Shown: positions 33,565 to 45,792, counted from the first letter of the stretch. The stretch: DNA of 64,000 bases from Bursaphelenchus xylophilus (GCA_904066235.2 CAJFCV020000006.1:12586001-12650000), one strand, 5' to 3'. A program made the numbers and translations. Notes: generated by a model not told the origin, from the sequence alone.

Positions 33565-35834
33565 ATGTCCGTTCTCTTCCGTCATGGCCCTATTGAAGAA
33601 GAAGACGAGACTGAGGAAGAGCCTCGATTTCATATTGAACTACCTGCGGACGATGCGAATCCAACGGGCCTTCAACGGTTCGCAGAAAAGATGGAAAAGA
33701 TGGGGCTGGCCCTCAAGGACATGAGCGCGGCGGCCGTCATGTTCCTACTGTATATGGGTTGGGCATTTGGGGTAACAATCCAAGCGCCGGATGTCTATAT
33801 GAGGTAAATAACAGTGGCTTCAAGCGATGACTAAAAATTGCGAGAAAGTTATGTGTTCCAATTGCGGACCACAAGGTTTATATAAATTTGCACCCAGTTG
33901 ATGACTATGCCATTGAGTTTTAGTTTGAGTTTTGCATAGGAAACCGAGACATTCAGCCGGCTTTTCTATCTAGAGAGGATGCGAAGCACGGAAAGCGGGG
34001 AGCGAAATATGAGCGTCTTAGTTCCAGCACCTTTCCAGCTAGACCATATTCGATTAGAACAGTGAAACTTTTTGATGACATCCCATAAAAGCCAATTTTT
34101 CATCCTCAAGCTTTCAGGATTTGCGAGGACGACCACTACGAGTATGAATGCCTCAACATGACCTCCCATATCGAACACGAAGTGCAGCGCAAAGCGGCGG
34201 ATTGGACCCTATATCAAGCATTAGCGTATTTTGCACCCGCCATGGTAGTGGACACTATTTTAGGCGCTTACGGCGATAAATACGGAAGGCAGATCAATAT
34301 TCTGCTCGGGATTGTCGGCGTTGCTATCAGCGAGTATGGATTTCTACTAACTTTGAGCGAAACTGTGTATGCGCCGTTTTATATAACGACGATTTTTGGA
34401 TTGGTTGCGGGAATGACCGGCTTCTTGGCCATGGTAAGTTGGGCAGTAGAAGGGTTGTAAATACGGCTGACATTGTCTCACAGTACTTTTATAGGTTCCA
34501 GTCTCGTTAAACGCGTATCTAGCGGACCACACAGACGATCATGACCTTCTTACGATCAAGGCTGGTGTACTATCCGCCGCTCAATGCCTTTCCACCGTAA
34601 TCGGCGGAATTCTTGGTGCAGTTATAGCGCTTCATGGCCCGATATATCAAACGATCAGGTTAGCAGGAGCTGTTGACATTGAAATTGCCATTTTTGTCCT
34701 GGCTTTTACCTTTACGTTATTCAAAATTCCACAAAAACGAGGCTATCGTCAAAGGCTACAACGAGCGTCAACCTTATCCAGCAATTCGCATACGGCGACG
34801 GAAAGTTGCGGCGACTTTTTTCGCGAGCTTTGGGCCCTTTTGAAGTCCGGATTCACCGTCTATTTGAAGCGAAGACCCGGTCATCGAAGGGGCTTCATGT
34901 TTGTGGCGGTAATCATGCTCATGGTCACGTATACCACTACGATTGAGACCAGACTGAGTAAGTGTTGCGTATACTTTTATGATTTTGTTTTAGGCCCGCT
35001 GCTGACGAGATACGTGTTTCGCAGTAAGAAGCATGGAGGGCTGGAGTGGGATTCCTTCCATCTGGGCATCTGGAATGCCATGGGTTATTTTATTTGTAAG
35101 TTTTGAAGTTGAAAAAAATACTATAAAAAATTGAGGCTTCTGGCTTGAAAAGACTACAGTTCTATTTTTCATTTCAGTGTTCATTGGCACATTTGTCTTC
35201 CTCCCGCTGTTCAAACGACTCCTCAAACTCCGCGAGACCACAATAATGCTCATTGGGTTGGCTTCATCCGCCCTTCGTGCCATCGGAATCGGATTGGCCA
35301 CCGAGACCTGGCACATGTACCTGGCCAATGGCGTCGGAATATTCTCGGAAATGGTTCAGCCAGCAGTTGTCTCATTCATCGTTCAGCTAGTGCCTGCCGA
35401 CGAGATTGGCCGCGCCTTTACCTTGTTCGGAATAGCAGCGGATTTGGCGTTCATTCTAACGAACTTGATCTACAACAACATCTACAAATTGACCGTGTCG
35501 TGGAGGCCCGGGTTTATGTTCGAATTTATTGGAGCAGTGGAATTGATCGTAATGATTGCTGTGTTTTGGATGCATTATAAAAGTGACAAGGAGAAGATTG
35601 GACATACTGCCGCGTTGACGACGAAAAATGTAAGCGACAATAAAGCAGAAAAAATATAAAAATAATTTTTACGAGTTGCCTAAGGGCCGAAAAAATAAAA
35701 TTTTTTTGGCTTACTCTATTATAATATTTCTCTGCTTTCAGAAAGTCCGAGCGGTCAGCAGCGTCATCTCCCAGCATCAGCAATACAGCCCACGCTCTGA
35801 TTTTAACGAAAAACGCCATTCCCTGTTCTACTAG
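33565..35834 (+). CDS. SLC46-like major facilitator superfamily transporter
   Basis: Predicted proton-coupled organic solute transporter at a plasma or lysosomal membrane; the substrate cannot be read from sequence. Exons 33565-33803, 34118-34433, 34495-34957, 34994-35095, 35178-35629 and 35742-35834 join in frame and encode 554 aa. After an acidic N-terminus and TM1 (AAAVMFLLYMGWAFGVTIQA) comes the Cys-containing loop ICEDDHYEYECLN, then GAYGDKYGRQ, the MFS motif A between TM2 and TM3. A long basic central loop (KRGYRQRLQRASTLSSNSHT) separates the two halves, as in SLC46 proteins. The second half contains MFVAVIMLMVTYTTT, IGLASSALRAIGIGLA and GRAFTLFGIAADLAFILTNL. Translation could read past the AAT/GTAAGC donor for ten codons to a stop, giving an alternative C-terminus. 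A poly(A) signal lies near 36018. The aspartic protease starts 252 bp downstream on the same strand. Confidence 0.85.
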
Positions 35835-36086
35835 GGTCGCCTATGGCCAATACAAAAAAATCCAACGATTATTATCGGGTCTATATTACTTGATCTCCAA
35901 ATTTGTCCATATTATTTTGCAACACAACTATATACTAATAATATAATATTAATATTCGCGCATATCAATTTCCATATTTTTTGAGTGGCGTTTACAGATA
36001 AGATAAGACTTTAAATCAATAAATATTTTTGTTCTCATTAAAGAAACTTGTGTTATACTAACATTTATTGCTAATAACGTATGTAG

Positions 36087-38156
36087 ATGAACCTGTTATT
36101 TCTCCTTCTAGTCATAGAAAATGTAATTTTTGCGTGGAAAATTCCTATTCAGCGGCTGGACTCGTTCAAACATCGACAAATTTCGGAGGGTTCGTTAAAA
36201 TCTCAGGCTTTAAAAATGATTTCTAAATACATACATTTATTGTATTTATAATTGGTTTTGATTACCTTTAAGGGAATTTTGAGCTAGTATCGCGGTACAA
36301 TGACAAACATAGTCGATTCACCAAAGCCTCCGCGATTCGAAGAGTTAGAAGATTTTTGGATCAAACAGACACTCAAATTCAATACCTCAAGGACTATACA
36401 GACACGGAATATGTCGGTAAGGAAGGGTTAAACTGATAGGATAAGATGCGCTATATCTTCGGTGCTTGTGCAAAGCCAAGGCTAAGATTTTCAGGGAATA
36501 ATTTATGGGTTATTTAGACTGCCATATTATAGATAAATATGTATATCATGCTCGCTCGAAGTATTAGGTTGTCTCAAAAATAATGTCCCTCTTCCAAATT
36601 TTAATCATCGTTTTACCGTGACCCGACTCGCAGCATACTGGCCTAGCATAGAGTTGATATTTCGTGTAGCTTCTGAAACCTTGGTATATACCTTGTTTTT
36701 GCTTGCACGAGTTGATAGCATGGATCGATTTTTTCCAAAATTTTGAACTGGCGCTAAATTACTGTAATCTCACCCAACTATGGCAAATTATATATTAAAC
36801 GAAAGCCTGAGATCACAGCTCCAAACTGGTAAAATATTGTGACATTTGGTTGGTGCTTACGTTTTTTATAGACCTTTGACTTTGCCCTTCTCGAATTGGG
36901 ACATTATTTATTGGACAACCTAATACCTTTCTCTCTCATCAAAAAATTCAAATTCAGGACTTGTATCAATCGGAACCCCTCCACAGACATTCAAGATGAT
37001 AATGGACACAGGTTCCGCAAATCTATGGGTATTTGACTCAAGCTGCGAACGAAACGACCAAGCTCTTTGTAAATCTTACTGTGAGAATGGTAGGCACCGC
37101 ACAAATTTAATTTTTTGCTCTTTAGAAATCTTTTGCCTAGCTTATTGCCCAACTTCTTGTTGTTACATTCGATCCGCGGCGGACACATGTTACGGCCGAC
37201 CAAGATTCTTTGCAAATCAGTCATCAACCTACACTCCAACACCTCGAACCTTCCAAATACTTTATGGCACTGGGAGTGCAAGTGGGATAATTGGCAAAGA
37301 AAATATTCAAATTGGAAATACTAAAATTCAACAAGCAGATTTGGGACAAGCCAGCCAAATTGATGAGTTCTTTGCCAGCGGCTTTATAGACGGGATCTTT
37401 GGAATGGGCCAAAAAGATTTGGCCCGACCCGGAACCTTGCCTGCGTTGTACAGCGCCGTAGAGCAGGGACTAATGAGACCGTTCTTCACTGTGTGGCTCG
37501 ATAAAAATGGACTGCACAAAAGCGAACGGGTTGGTGGCGAAATAACGTATGGCGATTTTGATGATGAGCACTGTGGAGAAGTGTTTTGGGTGCCCTTGTC
37601 AGCTTCCACGTATTGGCAATTTAGAGTTGAATATCTGAAAATCGGCGGGAACTATATTGGCTATGGAGAGGTAAGAGAAATGGATCAAAATTACTATTAG
37701 ATCTTTAAACTTCATTATCACAATTTTTTCCATCTTTCGACCTAAAAATCAGGGTCGTTTCTGCAAAGCGCGAGCACTTTCTTTCGCAAAGTTTATAATC
37801 TTCAGGCGATCTCCGACACCGGCACTTCATTCCTTGGCCTTCCGCCAGCTGTCATCGACATAATCCAAACACTCACTGCTTTCCGACTATCTCAAATCTA
37901 CGGTTACATCGTAGATTGTGCAACAAAAATCTCGCTGGAGTTTCAAGTGAACGGTCGAGCGCTCGTTATAACGGAAGAGCAACTAGTGTTGGAGGGGTAT
38001 CACAATGGCGGGCAAAAACTCTGCATCCTGGCCATCTTCTCGATGGAAGTTTCAAATGCAACGCCAAAATACTTGTTGGGCGATCCATTTATCCGAAGCT
38101 ACTGTCAAGTCTACGATATGCAAAACCGTCGGATTGGGTTTGCCAAGTCATTGTAG
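36087..38156 (+). CDS. Secreted aspartic protease (pepsin family A1)
   Basis: Predicted secreted or lysosomal endopeptidase. Exons 36087-36189, 36273-36416, 36958-37089, 37126-37670 and 37806-38156 give 424 aa. MNLLFLLLVIENVIFA is a signal peptide. A propeptide follows (ISEGNFELVSRYNDKH), then the first active-site motif MDTGSANLWVF in exon 3. The flap tyrosine is in LYGTGSASG. The second catalytic aspartate is in AISDTGTSFLGLP at the start of exon 5. The C-terminal lobe ends YLLGDPFIRSYCQVYDMQNR, the usual family ending. Exon 1 uses a weaker donor (GTTCGT), chosen for phase and for the conserved propeptide reading; that boundary is the least certain. Intron 3 is only 36 bp, free of stops and in frame. 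Intron 2 contains a mariner deletion derivative, and intron 4 a scrap of the 450-bp repeat. Confidence 0.92.
36564..36923. mobile_element. Mariner deletion derivative in aspartic protease intron
   Basis: TTAGGTTGTCTCAAAAATAA and GGACATTATTTATTGGACAA are its inverted ends, bounded by TA on both sides. Its interior matches the right-hand part of the longer element at 45793-47043 (CCGTGACCCGACTCGCAGCA versus CCGTGGCCGGACTCACAGCA). All transposase sequence is deleted. Confidence 0.85.
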
Positions 38157-38159
38157 TCC

Positions 38160-38410
38160 GGGCTCTCCGAAATTCAAGGCTCAAGTTGAAGTTCATGTTA
38201 GATTATTTTTGAAATATTCAAGTCCAAGTTTAATGTATTGTATTTCGAGTACCAAGTGCAACAGAAAGCTTTTCTCTTTTTCAAGTTGAAATTCAAACCT
38301 GAACTTGAACTTGAATTCATGTTGAGTTCAAACTTCAAGTCTTGTTGACTTGAACTTTATAAGTTTGCAAACTTGAACTTATTGATATTAAGTTCGAACT
38401 TTTGTGGAGG
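38160..38410. repeat. Degenerate TTGAACTTGAA simple repeat
   Basis: AAGTTGAAGTTCA, CCTGAACTTGAACTTGAATT, CTTCAAGTCTTGTTGACTTG and GTTTGCAAACTTGAACTT are rearranged versions of an 11-12 base word on both strands, immediately after the protease stop codon. Confidence 0.6.
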
Positions 38411-38411
38411 C

Positions 38412-38566
38412 CTGAGTCTGTCGGGAAAATAATAAGCACTTTGTCGCATCAAAAATCGCATCGCCACCAAAAAAAAAATTGTCTGCGGCAAAGTCAAATT
38501 GCTTTTCCCTTCAGCGACACGATTGGCGCAGCGGCATTGTGCCCATTATTTTCCCAACAGACTGAT
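38412..38566. mobile_element. MITE, GTCTGTCGGGAAAATAA family
   Basis: Termini GAGTCTGTCGGGAAAATAAT and ATTATTTTCCCAACAGACTG. The interior carries GCATCAAAAATCGCATCGCC and CAGCGACACGATTGGCGC. Confidence 0.88.
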
Positions 38567-39840
38567 GCATTACAATAGCGTAATATATTTCACAACAGAA
38601 AATAGTCTCATCGGACCGGAAGATAATGAAAATAAATGATTCATGTCTTCGCATTGGGATGTTGATGTTTGGCCACAAGTGGAATTCGTATCACCCCGCG
38701 ACTTTCGAAATAACCATAGAAACTGTGGGAAGCGTAAACAAGAAGTGGAGGCGATAAAAACCAAAAGTGCTGAGAAGAAACATCAGATTTTTGAAGCCAC
38801 AAAGTATTTAACCGAAAAGTTTGGCGGAGATTGCCATTTTTTGTCAACAAGACGTCGTTAGATTGTCGGGCTAACCGCCTTTTTGGGGAAGGAGTCGTCA
38901 GTCGTCATAGAGTTGTTGATTTTTCTTGATAGACTTTGCTACTATGTCTCAACCTGACAGAGAAAGTCCAGACTGGCAACAGCAATTGGGATTGTCGGGA
39001 AGAATTCTTAGCGACCGCAAATAACAGCAATAGTAACCGAGCTTTAATTATGATCTTTTGAGATACAAGGAATTCGCCGTTCATTTCTAAGTTTTTGGTA
39101 AAGATTTTTCATCCGTTGGTAAGACTTTTTTTAAGAGTTTTTGGGTCCTCCCGTAAATATAATATATACATTAATTAATTAGATGTAACATACAGATTAT
39201 TTATTACAACAACTAAAATAAATTTTGTAAAACAAAAGATTACCAACTGTAACAGTCCCCTCCTCTGTGGGATCAGGGCTGACCGAAGGATTAAACGGGC
39301 CTTCACCGCTTTCCACGTATCCGAGTGGCGTCTCCGTTTACCAGACAATACTCAAATATCCTTACCGGTTAACGATTACATGTATTATTACCAGCAAAAC
39401 CGGCCGTCTTCAGAGCTTTTTCCTCTCCCTCAATCTTCAATCGAGGCGCTAGGACTTGGGTTTAGATGCGCGGTAACTCCGCCTCCGACTTTTCAGTGTC
39501 GCTCGCCGCGACGCAACCATCAATTGCCGTGATTACTCTATAATATTTATTTAAAAAAACCTTTTCTTGACTGTCAGCCGGAACTCAAAATAGCTCCCGG
39601 TAAAAATCCAAAACATCCATTTTACCCCGAGCTTTGCTCAAAAATGTTGTTTATTTATGTTTCGCCATTCTTCCCTTCTCTGTTTACCAAAACACCCTTT
39701 TGTTTGCCGTAGCTAAGTCGGAGATCACAATTGTTTCCTTTCCCTAGAATAGTAATTTTGTTCGATAAACAAGGCGCTGTAAGGATTAAAATTGGCAGAG
39801 TTTTGTATTAAATTTTTCATATATTGTACTAACAAGGGAA
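38567..39840. other. No recognisable gene
   Basis: An open frame at 38643-38861 (+) has charged, coding-like composition but no splice or family support. The rest is AT-rich. Confidence 0.35.
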
Positions 39841-40287
39841 AAAGGGAAGTACCCCAAGTGTGACGCTCAGATTTTCTTTAAATTTTGCACACACGTCGGG
39901 CATGAATCAAATATCAATTCCTGAAAGTTTCAGCTCGCACTTTTCCGGCGTCGCCGGGATATTGAATGATCTTTGCCACCGAGAGAGTACGCAAAACGCG
40001 GAGAGCGGTCAGAGAGAAAAGCACTTTTTGGCCATAACTTTGCTAGTTTCTTGCGGAAAAAATTTATATTTTGTGGAAGCATTACCCGTAGAAATAGGTA
40101 TGATAAACTTCTCGTGCCGAAATTTGGCAAAAAGTCTTAAATTTTCGCCGACTTTCGATCTAAAAATCTCGGTTGTTTCTGCAAAGCACGAGCTATGATT
40201 CTCGCATATTTCTTAGAAAAAAATATTCCAAATTTGTGCCAAGTTTCATCAAAATCTGAGCGTCGCACTTGGGGGTACTTCCCTTGT
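39841..40287 (-). mobile_element. 450-bp MITE family, full-length copy
   Basis: Starts AAAGGGAAGTACCCCAAGTG and ends GCACTTGGGGGTACTTCCCT. It has the same internal order as the 12.5-kb copy (CACACACGTCGGGCATGAAT early, TTGTTTCTGCAAAGCACGAG late). Confidence 0.88.
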
Positions 40288-40964
40288 AAGGCATTTACGA
40301 AATTTTTAGCTCATTTTATTGCAAAAAAAATTCTTGACCGAAATTGCCGAAAATCATCATTTTTGGTAATTTTTGAAATGTAAAATTGTAAATTTGTTTG
40401 ACCCAGAAGTAAAATCAACATGACAAAAAGCATTTTCAAAAACATTGCAATCCAAAGATCACTTCTAATTTCTGCGCTTCCACTTTATTTTGGGTTTCTG
40501 GCCAATTTAGCTCTCTTCCCATTCAAACCGTCCCTCTCTCTCCATTCAATTCCAAAAAGCCTTCGGATGGGATTCGGTTAGGGTGGCGTTGTTTTCAGAA
40601 CATTTTTGGGGTAAACAACTTTCGAAATGTTTGGAAAAATACGCGAAAATTGTTGTTTGGTCTTCAAATTGTTTCATTCCGCTGTTTTTGTCGTTCGTTG
40701 TCCGCTCGCTGTTATTTTTGAGGGCTGCTTTTTGGATGTTGGACTAGATTTTGTATAAACCAGATAACTTTCGCGATGAAATACAGTATTGTTAAATATT
40801 TTTTGTTCCCGTTGGAACTTTTTGGACAAAAATTTTTGACTTTTGTATTATATTTTTTTAGGTTTGAATTTGCCGTTCTGTCCGTTAATCACTTTTAATT
40901 TGCATAATTTTTCGCACAGTGTGACCACATTTTTTTAGTTTCTATCTTACAAATACCACCAAAA

Positions 40965-41972
40965 ATGACGAACGTTCATCCAATTGTTGAATTCATCTTG
41001 ATCATCCTCCTGCCAGTGAGTTTAGTCTCTTACCTAAAAAATAAAAAATATTAAAAAATTTTTTTTTTCCAATTTTTTGATCACTTTATTTTTCCAGCCA
41101 GTTGCCGTTTATCTGCACGCGCACGAGTGCACTGGACATGTCCTGCTCAACATCGTCTTGTTGTTCATCTTTTGGTAAGTTTATTTTCGGATAAATTTGT
41201 GGGATTTTTGTGGAAAAAAAATCTTCACAAATGTAGAGTACAATTTTCTAAGCCACATAAGTGAATTTTCGGTCGAATTTTCCGGAATCCCTTGTGATTT
41301 TTAGGCCGAAAGTTGAAAAAAATTCGAAAGATTTTTTATTTCAGAATTTATTGTAAATGAGGTGTACAATATTTTTGAAAAAAATCAATCTTTTCCGAGC
41401 TGAATTCACAAAGCTATTCGTGAAAAAAAATTCTCTGACTGCTCTCTGCATTTCTCATACTCTCTCGTCGGCAAAACCGATGAAAATTATGGGTATTTCT
41501 CACCTGTCGCCTCCAAATGATGGCTAAAATTTTCAGGAATTGATATGTGGTGTATGTAGAACACATGTAAGAAATTTCAAAAAAATCCGAGAATTCTGCC
41601 TCGAGAAATTCTCGACTGAATATACAGTGACGGACCCGGTCCAGTGGCAAAAAACGTACCATTTTGCATCCTTGAAGCATCAAAAATGTGGCAAAATGCT
41701 TACCTCTCCATGTGAAAAAACTTCGTTTTGAAGGGCGGGCTTTTGAAATCGGGGTTTTTTCACTTGGAGAAGGAAGCATTTTCCCACATTTTTGATACTT
41801 CCTGGATGCAAAATGGTACGTTTTTTACCACTGGATCAGGTCCACTGTAGACTGCACAGTGCAAAAATCAATTTTTTTATGGATTTCCAATCGATAGAAA
41901 AAAATTATCCCCGATTTTTTCAGGTTCCCCGCCGCCCTTCACGCTGCTTGGTACTGTTTCTGCCGTGATTAG
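40965..41972 (+). CDS. PMP3/UPF0057 small membrane protein, copy A
   Basis: Two-TM plasma membrane proteolipid of the PMP3 (stress/salt-response, UPF0057) family. Exons 40965-41015, 41098-41174 and 41924-41972 give 58 aa. The first hairpin helix is IVEFILIILLPPVAVYL, with the family PP-A-V core. A loop HAHECTGH follows, then the second helix VLLNIVLLFIFWFPAALHA. The C-terminus is AAWYCFCRD. The family core (ILLPPVAV...NIVL...FPAALHA) is preserved, but the His/Cys loop and the Cys-Arg-Asp ending are not the usual fungal/plant forms. TTTTTTTAG about 30 bases upstream of the ATG may be a trans-splice acceptor. Intron 2 is enlarged to 749 bp by a 450-bp repeat remnant and a CAGTG MITE. Confidence 0.92.
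41625..41847. mobile_element. CAGTG-ended MITE in PMP3-A intron
   Basis: TA-bounded element (41623-41624 and 41848-41849) with long inverted arms: CAGTGACGGACCCGGTCCAG, AAAACGTACCATTTTGCATC, GCATCAAAAATGTGGCAAAA on one side and their complements on the other. The ends and the TA target fit a Tc1/mariner-derived MITE. Confidence 0.85.
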
Positions 41973-42583
41973 GGCACCAACGAATTTTTTATTTTCTTGA
42001 TTTTCATTTTCATTGCCACTATTTGCACTGTCTGCAAATGTTCGCCACTGTTGGATAAAATTTTTACCGTTTGCTTTTTGTGTTGGAACTTGATTTCCGA
42101 GGTTAGTCACCTTGATATATTTGAACTTTTTTTTTTATTTTTTGTTTATTTTATTTTTTATTTTTTTGAAAAAACATCGGAGTAAACAACTTTCGAAATT
42201 TTGCGAAACATGAGCGAAAATGTTTTTTGATCACCGAAATTCCTTCTTTCCGATGTTTTCTCGTTTGTTGTCCTGCTCACCGTTATTTTTGGGGACTGCT
42301 CTTTGGATGTTACACTAGAATTTGTACAAATAAGATAACTTTGGCGATGAAAACAATCATCGTTAAATATTTTTTATTCACCTTTTTGAATTTTTTGAGC
42401 AGGAAATTTTTACTTTAATATTTTTTCGGGTTTGAATTTGCCATTTTTTTGGGCAAAAATTTTTGACTCATATTTTTTCGAGTTTGAATTTGCCGTTCCG
42501 TCCGTTTATCACTTCTAATTTTCACAATTTTTCGCACAGTGTGACCACATTTTTTAGTTTCAATTTTTCAAACACCCCCAAAA

Positions 42584-43074
42584 ATGGCGAATGTTCATCC
42601 AATTGTTGAATTCATCTTGATCATCCTCTTGCCAGTGAGTTTTCTTTTTATTCATCAATTCATTTTTATAGAAACTTTTCGGCCGAAAGTTTAACAGATT
42701 TTTCAATTTAATCACCTAAGAAAATGATGAAGTTTTTTGTACTTTTTTTGGTAATTTAATGTTTTTCAGCCAGTTGCCGTTTATCTGCACGCCGGCGAAT
42801 GTAATGTCCATGTTGTGGCTAATATCGTCTTGTTGCTTTTGGTTTGGTAAGTCGTTTTTTGATAAAAAATTTTTGCACGGTGCGAAATTGAAATTTCGGC
42901 TTTCTGCACGGTGCAAAACTGAAATATGGGATTTTTGCACCGTGCATAATTCAAATTTCTTTATTTCTGTTTCGTGATGATTTTTTTCAAATTCATTCCA
43001 TATTTTTAATCCCCCTTGTTTTCAGGGTGCCCGCAGCCATCCACGCTGCTTGGTACTGCTTCTGCCGTGATTAG
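42584..43074 (+). CDS. PMP3/UPF0057 small membrane protein, copy B
   Basis: Exons 42584-42634, 42770-42846 and 43026-43074 encode 58 aa: MANVHPIVEFILIILLPPVA, loop HAGECNVH, helix VVANIVLLLLVWVPAAIHA and ending AAWYCFCRD. It is the closest relative of copy A, sharing exon 1 almost base for base and about 400 bases of upstream sequence. Intron 2 contains three GCACSGTGC palindromes (near 42877, 42907 and 42940). Confidence 0.92.
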
Positions 43075-43297
43075 AACACCAGAAAAATTTGCATTTTCCT
43101 CATTTCCATATTCTTTTCCACCATTTTTTCTGCACTGTATGTAAATCTTTGCGGTTTTTTTGGATAAATCTTATTCTCACTTGATTTTTATGTTCGCATT
43201 TTTATTTTTGAGGATTGGCATTTCACATTTTTATGCATGGGAAATGACTTCTATTACAAACGAAAAGTAAATTTCAAAAAAACTTGTCCCAAATTTT

Positions 43298-43716
43298 AGA
43301 GAGGAAATTCTTGAAGGGTGGCACTTCGATTTTGATGAAATTTGGCACAAATTTAGAATAACCTTTTTTAAAACTTGTCTGAGAGTTTCAGTCCGCACTT
43401 TGCAAAGGCAACCGACATTTTTAAGGCGAAAGTTTGCCAAAATTCGGCATATTTTTTACTGTAGAAGGGTCTGACATTCTGCTTTCCAAATGCTACAAAA
43501 AAATAAATTTTCTCCAACCGAAATTTGCAAATTTACAAAAAAATCTCTCTCCGCATTTTGCGCCCTCTCTCGGCCACAAAGCTCATTGAATATCTCGGCT
43601 GAGCCTTCAACCAGCGAGCTGAAATTTTCAGGAATTCATATGTGGCCTTGGCAAAAGATGTGTGCAAAATTTAAGGAAAATGTGAGCAGCGCACTTTGGA
43701 CACTTCCCCTTTTAGT
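43298..43716 (+). repeat. Diverged 450-bp MITE copy
   Basis: GGTGGCACTTCGATTTTGAT at the left and GCAGCGCACTTTGGACACTT at the right are mutated family ends. TTGATGAAATTTGGCACAAA and CTCTCGGCCACAAAGCTC are retained. A solo terminus of the GTCTGTCGGG MITE family (ACTATTTTCCCGACACTGAT) lies at about 44080-44100, and no gene is supported up to 44547. Confidence 0.65.
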
Positions 43717-44547
43717 TTAAAACCAATTTTCCTCTGGAATTTCGAAATATCCCGTTTAATCCGCTTTTATGATTACCCAAAAAGCGCTGTTGCCATGACA
43801 CTTTTAGTGCGTATTGTTCTGTTTTTTGCTGGGCATTTTGTGAATCAACACGATTTATTGTTTTCGACGGTTTGGGATGGTTTTTTTTCGAATGAAAAAT
43901 GTAAATAAGTGATTGTTCCCTTGTAATAATGATTCAGGAACTGTTTTGCGGAGGCTCATGAGACCTACTCATGCTGTTTTCGATGAATTTCCAGGGACGC
44001 AAAAGTTTGGAAATTTTTTTTTCGCTTTTCCAAAAAATATTATAGCCAGTTCGTAGGCAATTTTTCCAAAATTAAAACTCACTATTTTCCCGACACTGAT
44101 AACCCGATTTTTTTGGATATTAGTTGAAAAGCTTCTGTAAGCGTTCCATGTTTCACCGGAGCTTTTCTTCACATTACACATGTAGGGGAAATGTAGGGGA
44201 AAATTTACCGCAAGTGACAGTTTTCTGGGACGAAAGTTGGTCATCTTTGAAGCTTTATAAAAACCACTATAGTAAGCCTGACCACACGAAACAGATATCA
44301 TTAGAAAGCGTTTTCAGCGTTCTTTCAGTTGATATTAACCCCTGTTCCAAACCTTTAATTAAGCTGTAAAAAATGCGCAACTAAAAAAAACGGCACGGTC
44401 ATACTTCCAACCCTAATATTTTTTTGGTTTCCCACATTTTTTCGCCTGCGTAAATTGCTGCACTGAATATTTTATTGCAAATTATATCGTGTGGCCACGT
44501 TTCTTCAGCCAAAAGCTCACCTTTTCGTCCGTTTAAACGAGCCAGAA

Positions 44548-44939
44548 ATGGACAGCCATCAAATTGTTGAGTTGATTTTGATCATCCTCTTGCCGGTAAG
44601 TGCCGAATTCATTGCCATGAAAATATGCATTGATTTTTTGAGTATTATATTTTTGGAAACTTTATTTTTTCAGCCGGTTGCCGTTTATCTGCACGCCCAC
44701 GAATGTAATGCTCATGTCTTGTTGAACATCATCCTCTTGTTCCTCTTCTGGTAAGGAAAAGGCTCGATTTTTGAGTCGCCAAACAGGGCATCACACCCCT
44801 AAAAAAATGTTTCTGCATAGTGCGAATATGAGTATTAAATACTTGCTGACTCTTGATTCATTAAATATTTTAAATCTCCGTCATTTTCAGGTTCCCCGCC
44901 GCCCTTCACGCTGCTTGGTACTGTTTTTGCCGTGATTAG
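44548..44939 (+). CDS. PMP3/UPF0057 small membrane protein, copy C
   Basis: Exons 44548-44595, 44674-44750 and 44891-44939 encode 57 aa: MDSHQIVELILIILLPPVAV, loop HAHECNAH, VLLNIILLFLFWFPAALHA and AAWYCFCRD. The loop keeps all His and Cys positions of copy A. The upstream region differs from A and B apart from a short TCGTGTGGCCACGTTT block, so this copy is older. TTTCTTCAG at about 44500-44508 may be a trans-splice acceptor. Confidence 0.92.
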
Positions 44940-45235
44940 AACACCAAAGAAATTCGCAATTTATTCATTCGCATTTTCATTTCCATCATTTATCAGCACT
45001 TCATTTTTTGTCGATGTATTGGATTTATTGGATAAAGTTTGATTTGCCCTTCAATGTTTGCTGTTTACACTTGATTGTGAGAGCTGTTTGTTGTTTGGAT
45101 TTGAGGGTTTCACGGCAAGAAGATAAACTTTGGAGACGTATTTTTGGAAAGTTCCGGTTTTTGAGTTTCTTTAGGATTTTTTTTTGATTTTTGAAAATAC
45201 GATTTATTCTTCGCGAATAATTGATTGGAGATTTA

Positions 45236-45752
45236 ACAGAAGAAGTGCTCAAAGTGTGACGCTCAGACTTGATTAAAATTTGATACAAATTTAGGGTTAA
45301 TTTCTCTTACGACATACGAGGTTGCAAGCTCGCGCGTTGCAAACACAATCAAGATTTTTTGATCAAAAATTGATAAAATTTCAGTATTTTCTATGCGTTT
45401 TGCCATAAAAAGCAGCAGCCTGATTTTTCCCAAACAACAGATCGTTTGCAAAAAAACTTTTTCCTCGGACATTAAGCGTTGGTCAAAAACCGGGTTTCCC
45501 TGTCCGCTCACTTTTTGCGTTTGGGTACCCTGAGGCCGGAGGTTTATGGCTTTTGGCATACCTTTAAAAAAGGGCCGGGCTTATCAACCCTAAAAAGGGG
45601 CCGGGTCACAGGCCGTGAGTGGACAAAGCCCGGTATTCTAGCCATGTCTCCACGACGCCAAAAATCGGTGAACATGTATATTTTTGAATGTGTAAGCAAC
45701 GGCTAACAAAGAAAAATCTGAGGGTCGCATTTGGCACTCTTCACTTGTAAAT
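45236..45752 (+). repeat. Diverged 450-bp MITE copy
   Basis: Left end ACAGAAGAAGTGCTCAAAGT and right end GAGGGTCGCATTTGGCACTC are recognisable. The middle carries an unrelated GGCCGGGCTTATCAACCCT / GGGGCCGGGTCACAGGCC patch. Confidence 0.65.
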
Positions 45753-45792
45753 GTTCATATTGAAGAAAGGAAAAATAATATTGATTATAATA

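Larger units (their letters stand above)
40610..42580 (+). repeat. Diverged segmental duplication carrying PMP3 genes A and B
   Basis: The stretch upstream of gene A (about 40610-40960) matches that upstream of gene B (about 42180-42580). Shared landmarks include GTAAACAACTTTCGAAAT, GATAACTTTSGCGATGAAA, TTGAATTTGCCGTTC and CGCACAGTGTGACCACATTT. The duplication included the promoter and the start of the gene. Confidence 0.75.

Noticed and set aside
44980..45235. A sixth PMP3 gene after copy C
   Set aside because: The segment shares 3' UTR-like sequence with copies A and B but contains no helix or CFCRD-type exon.
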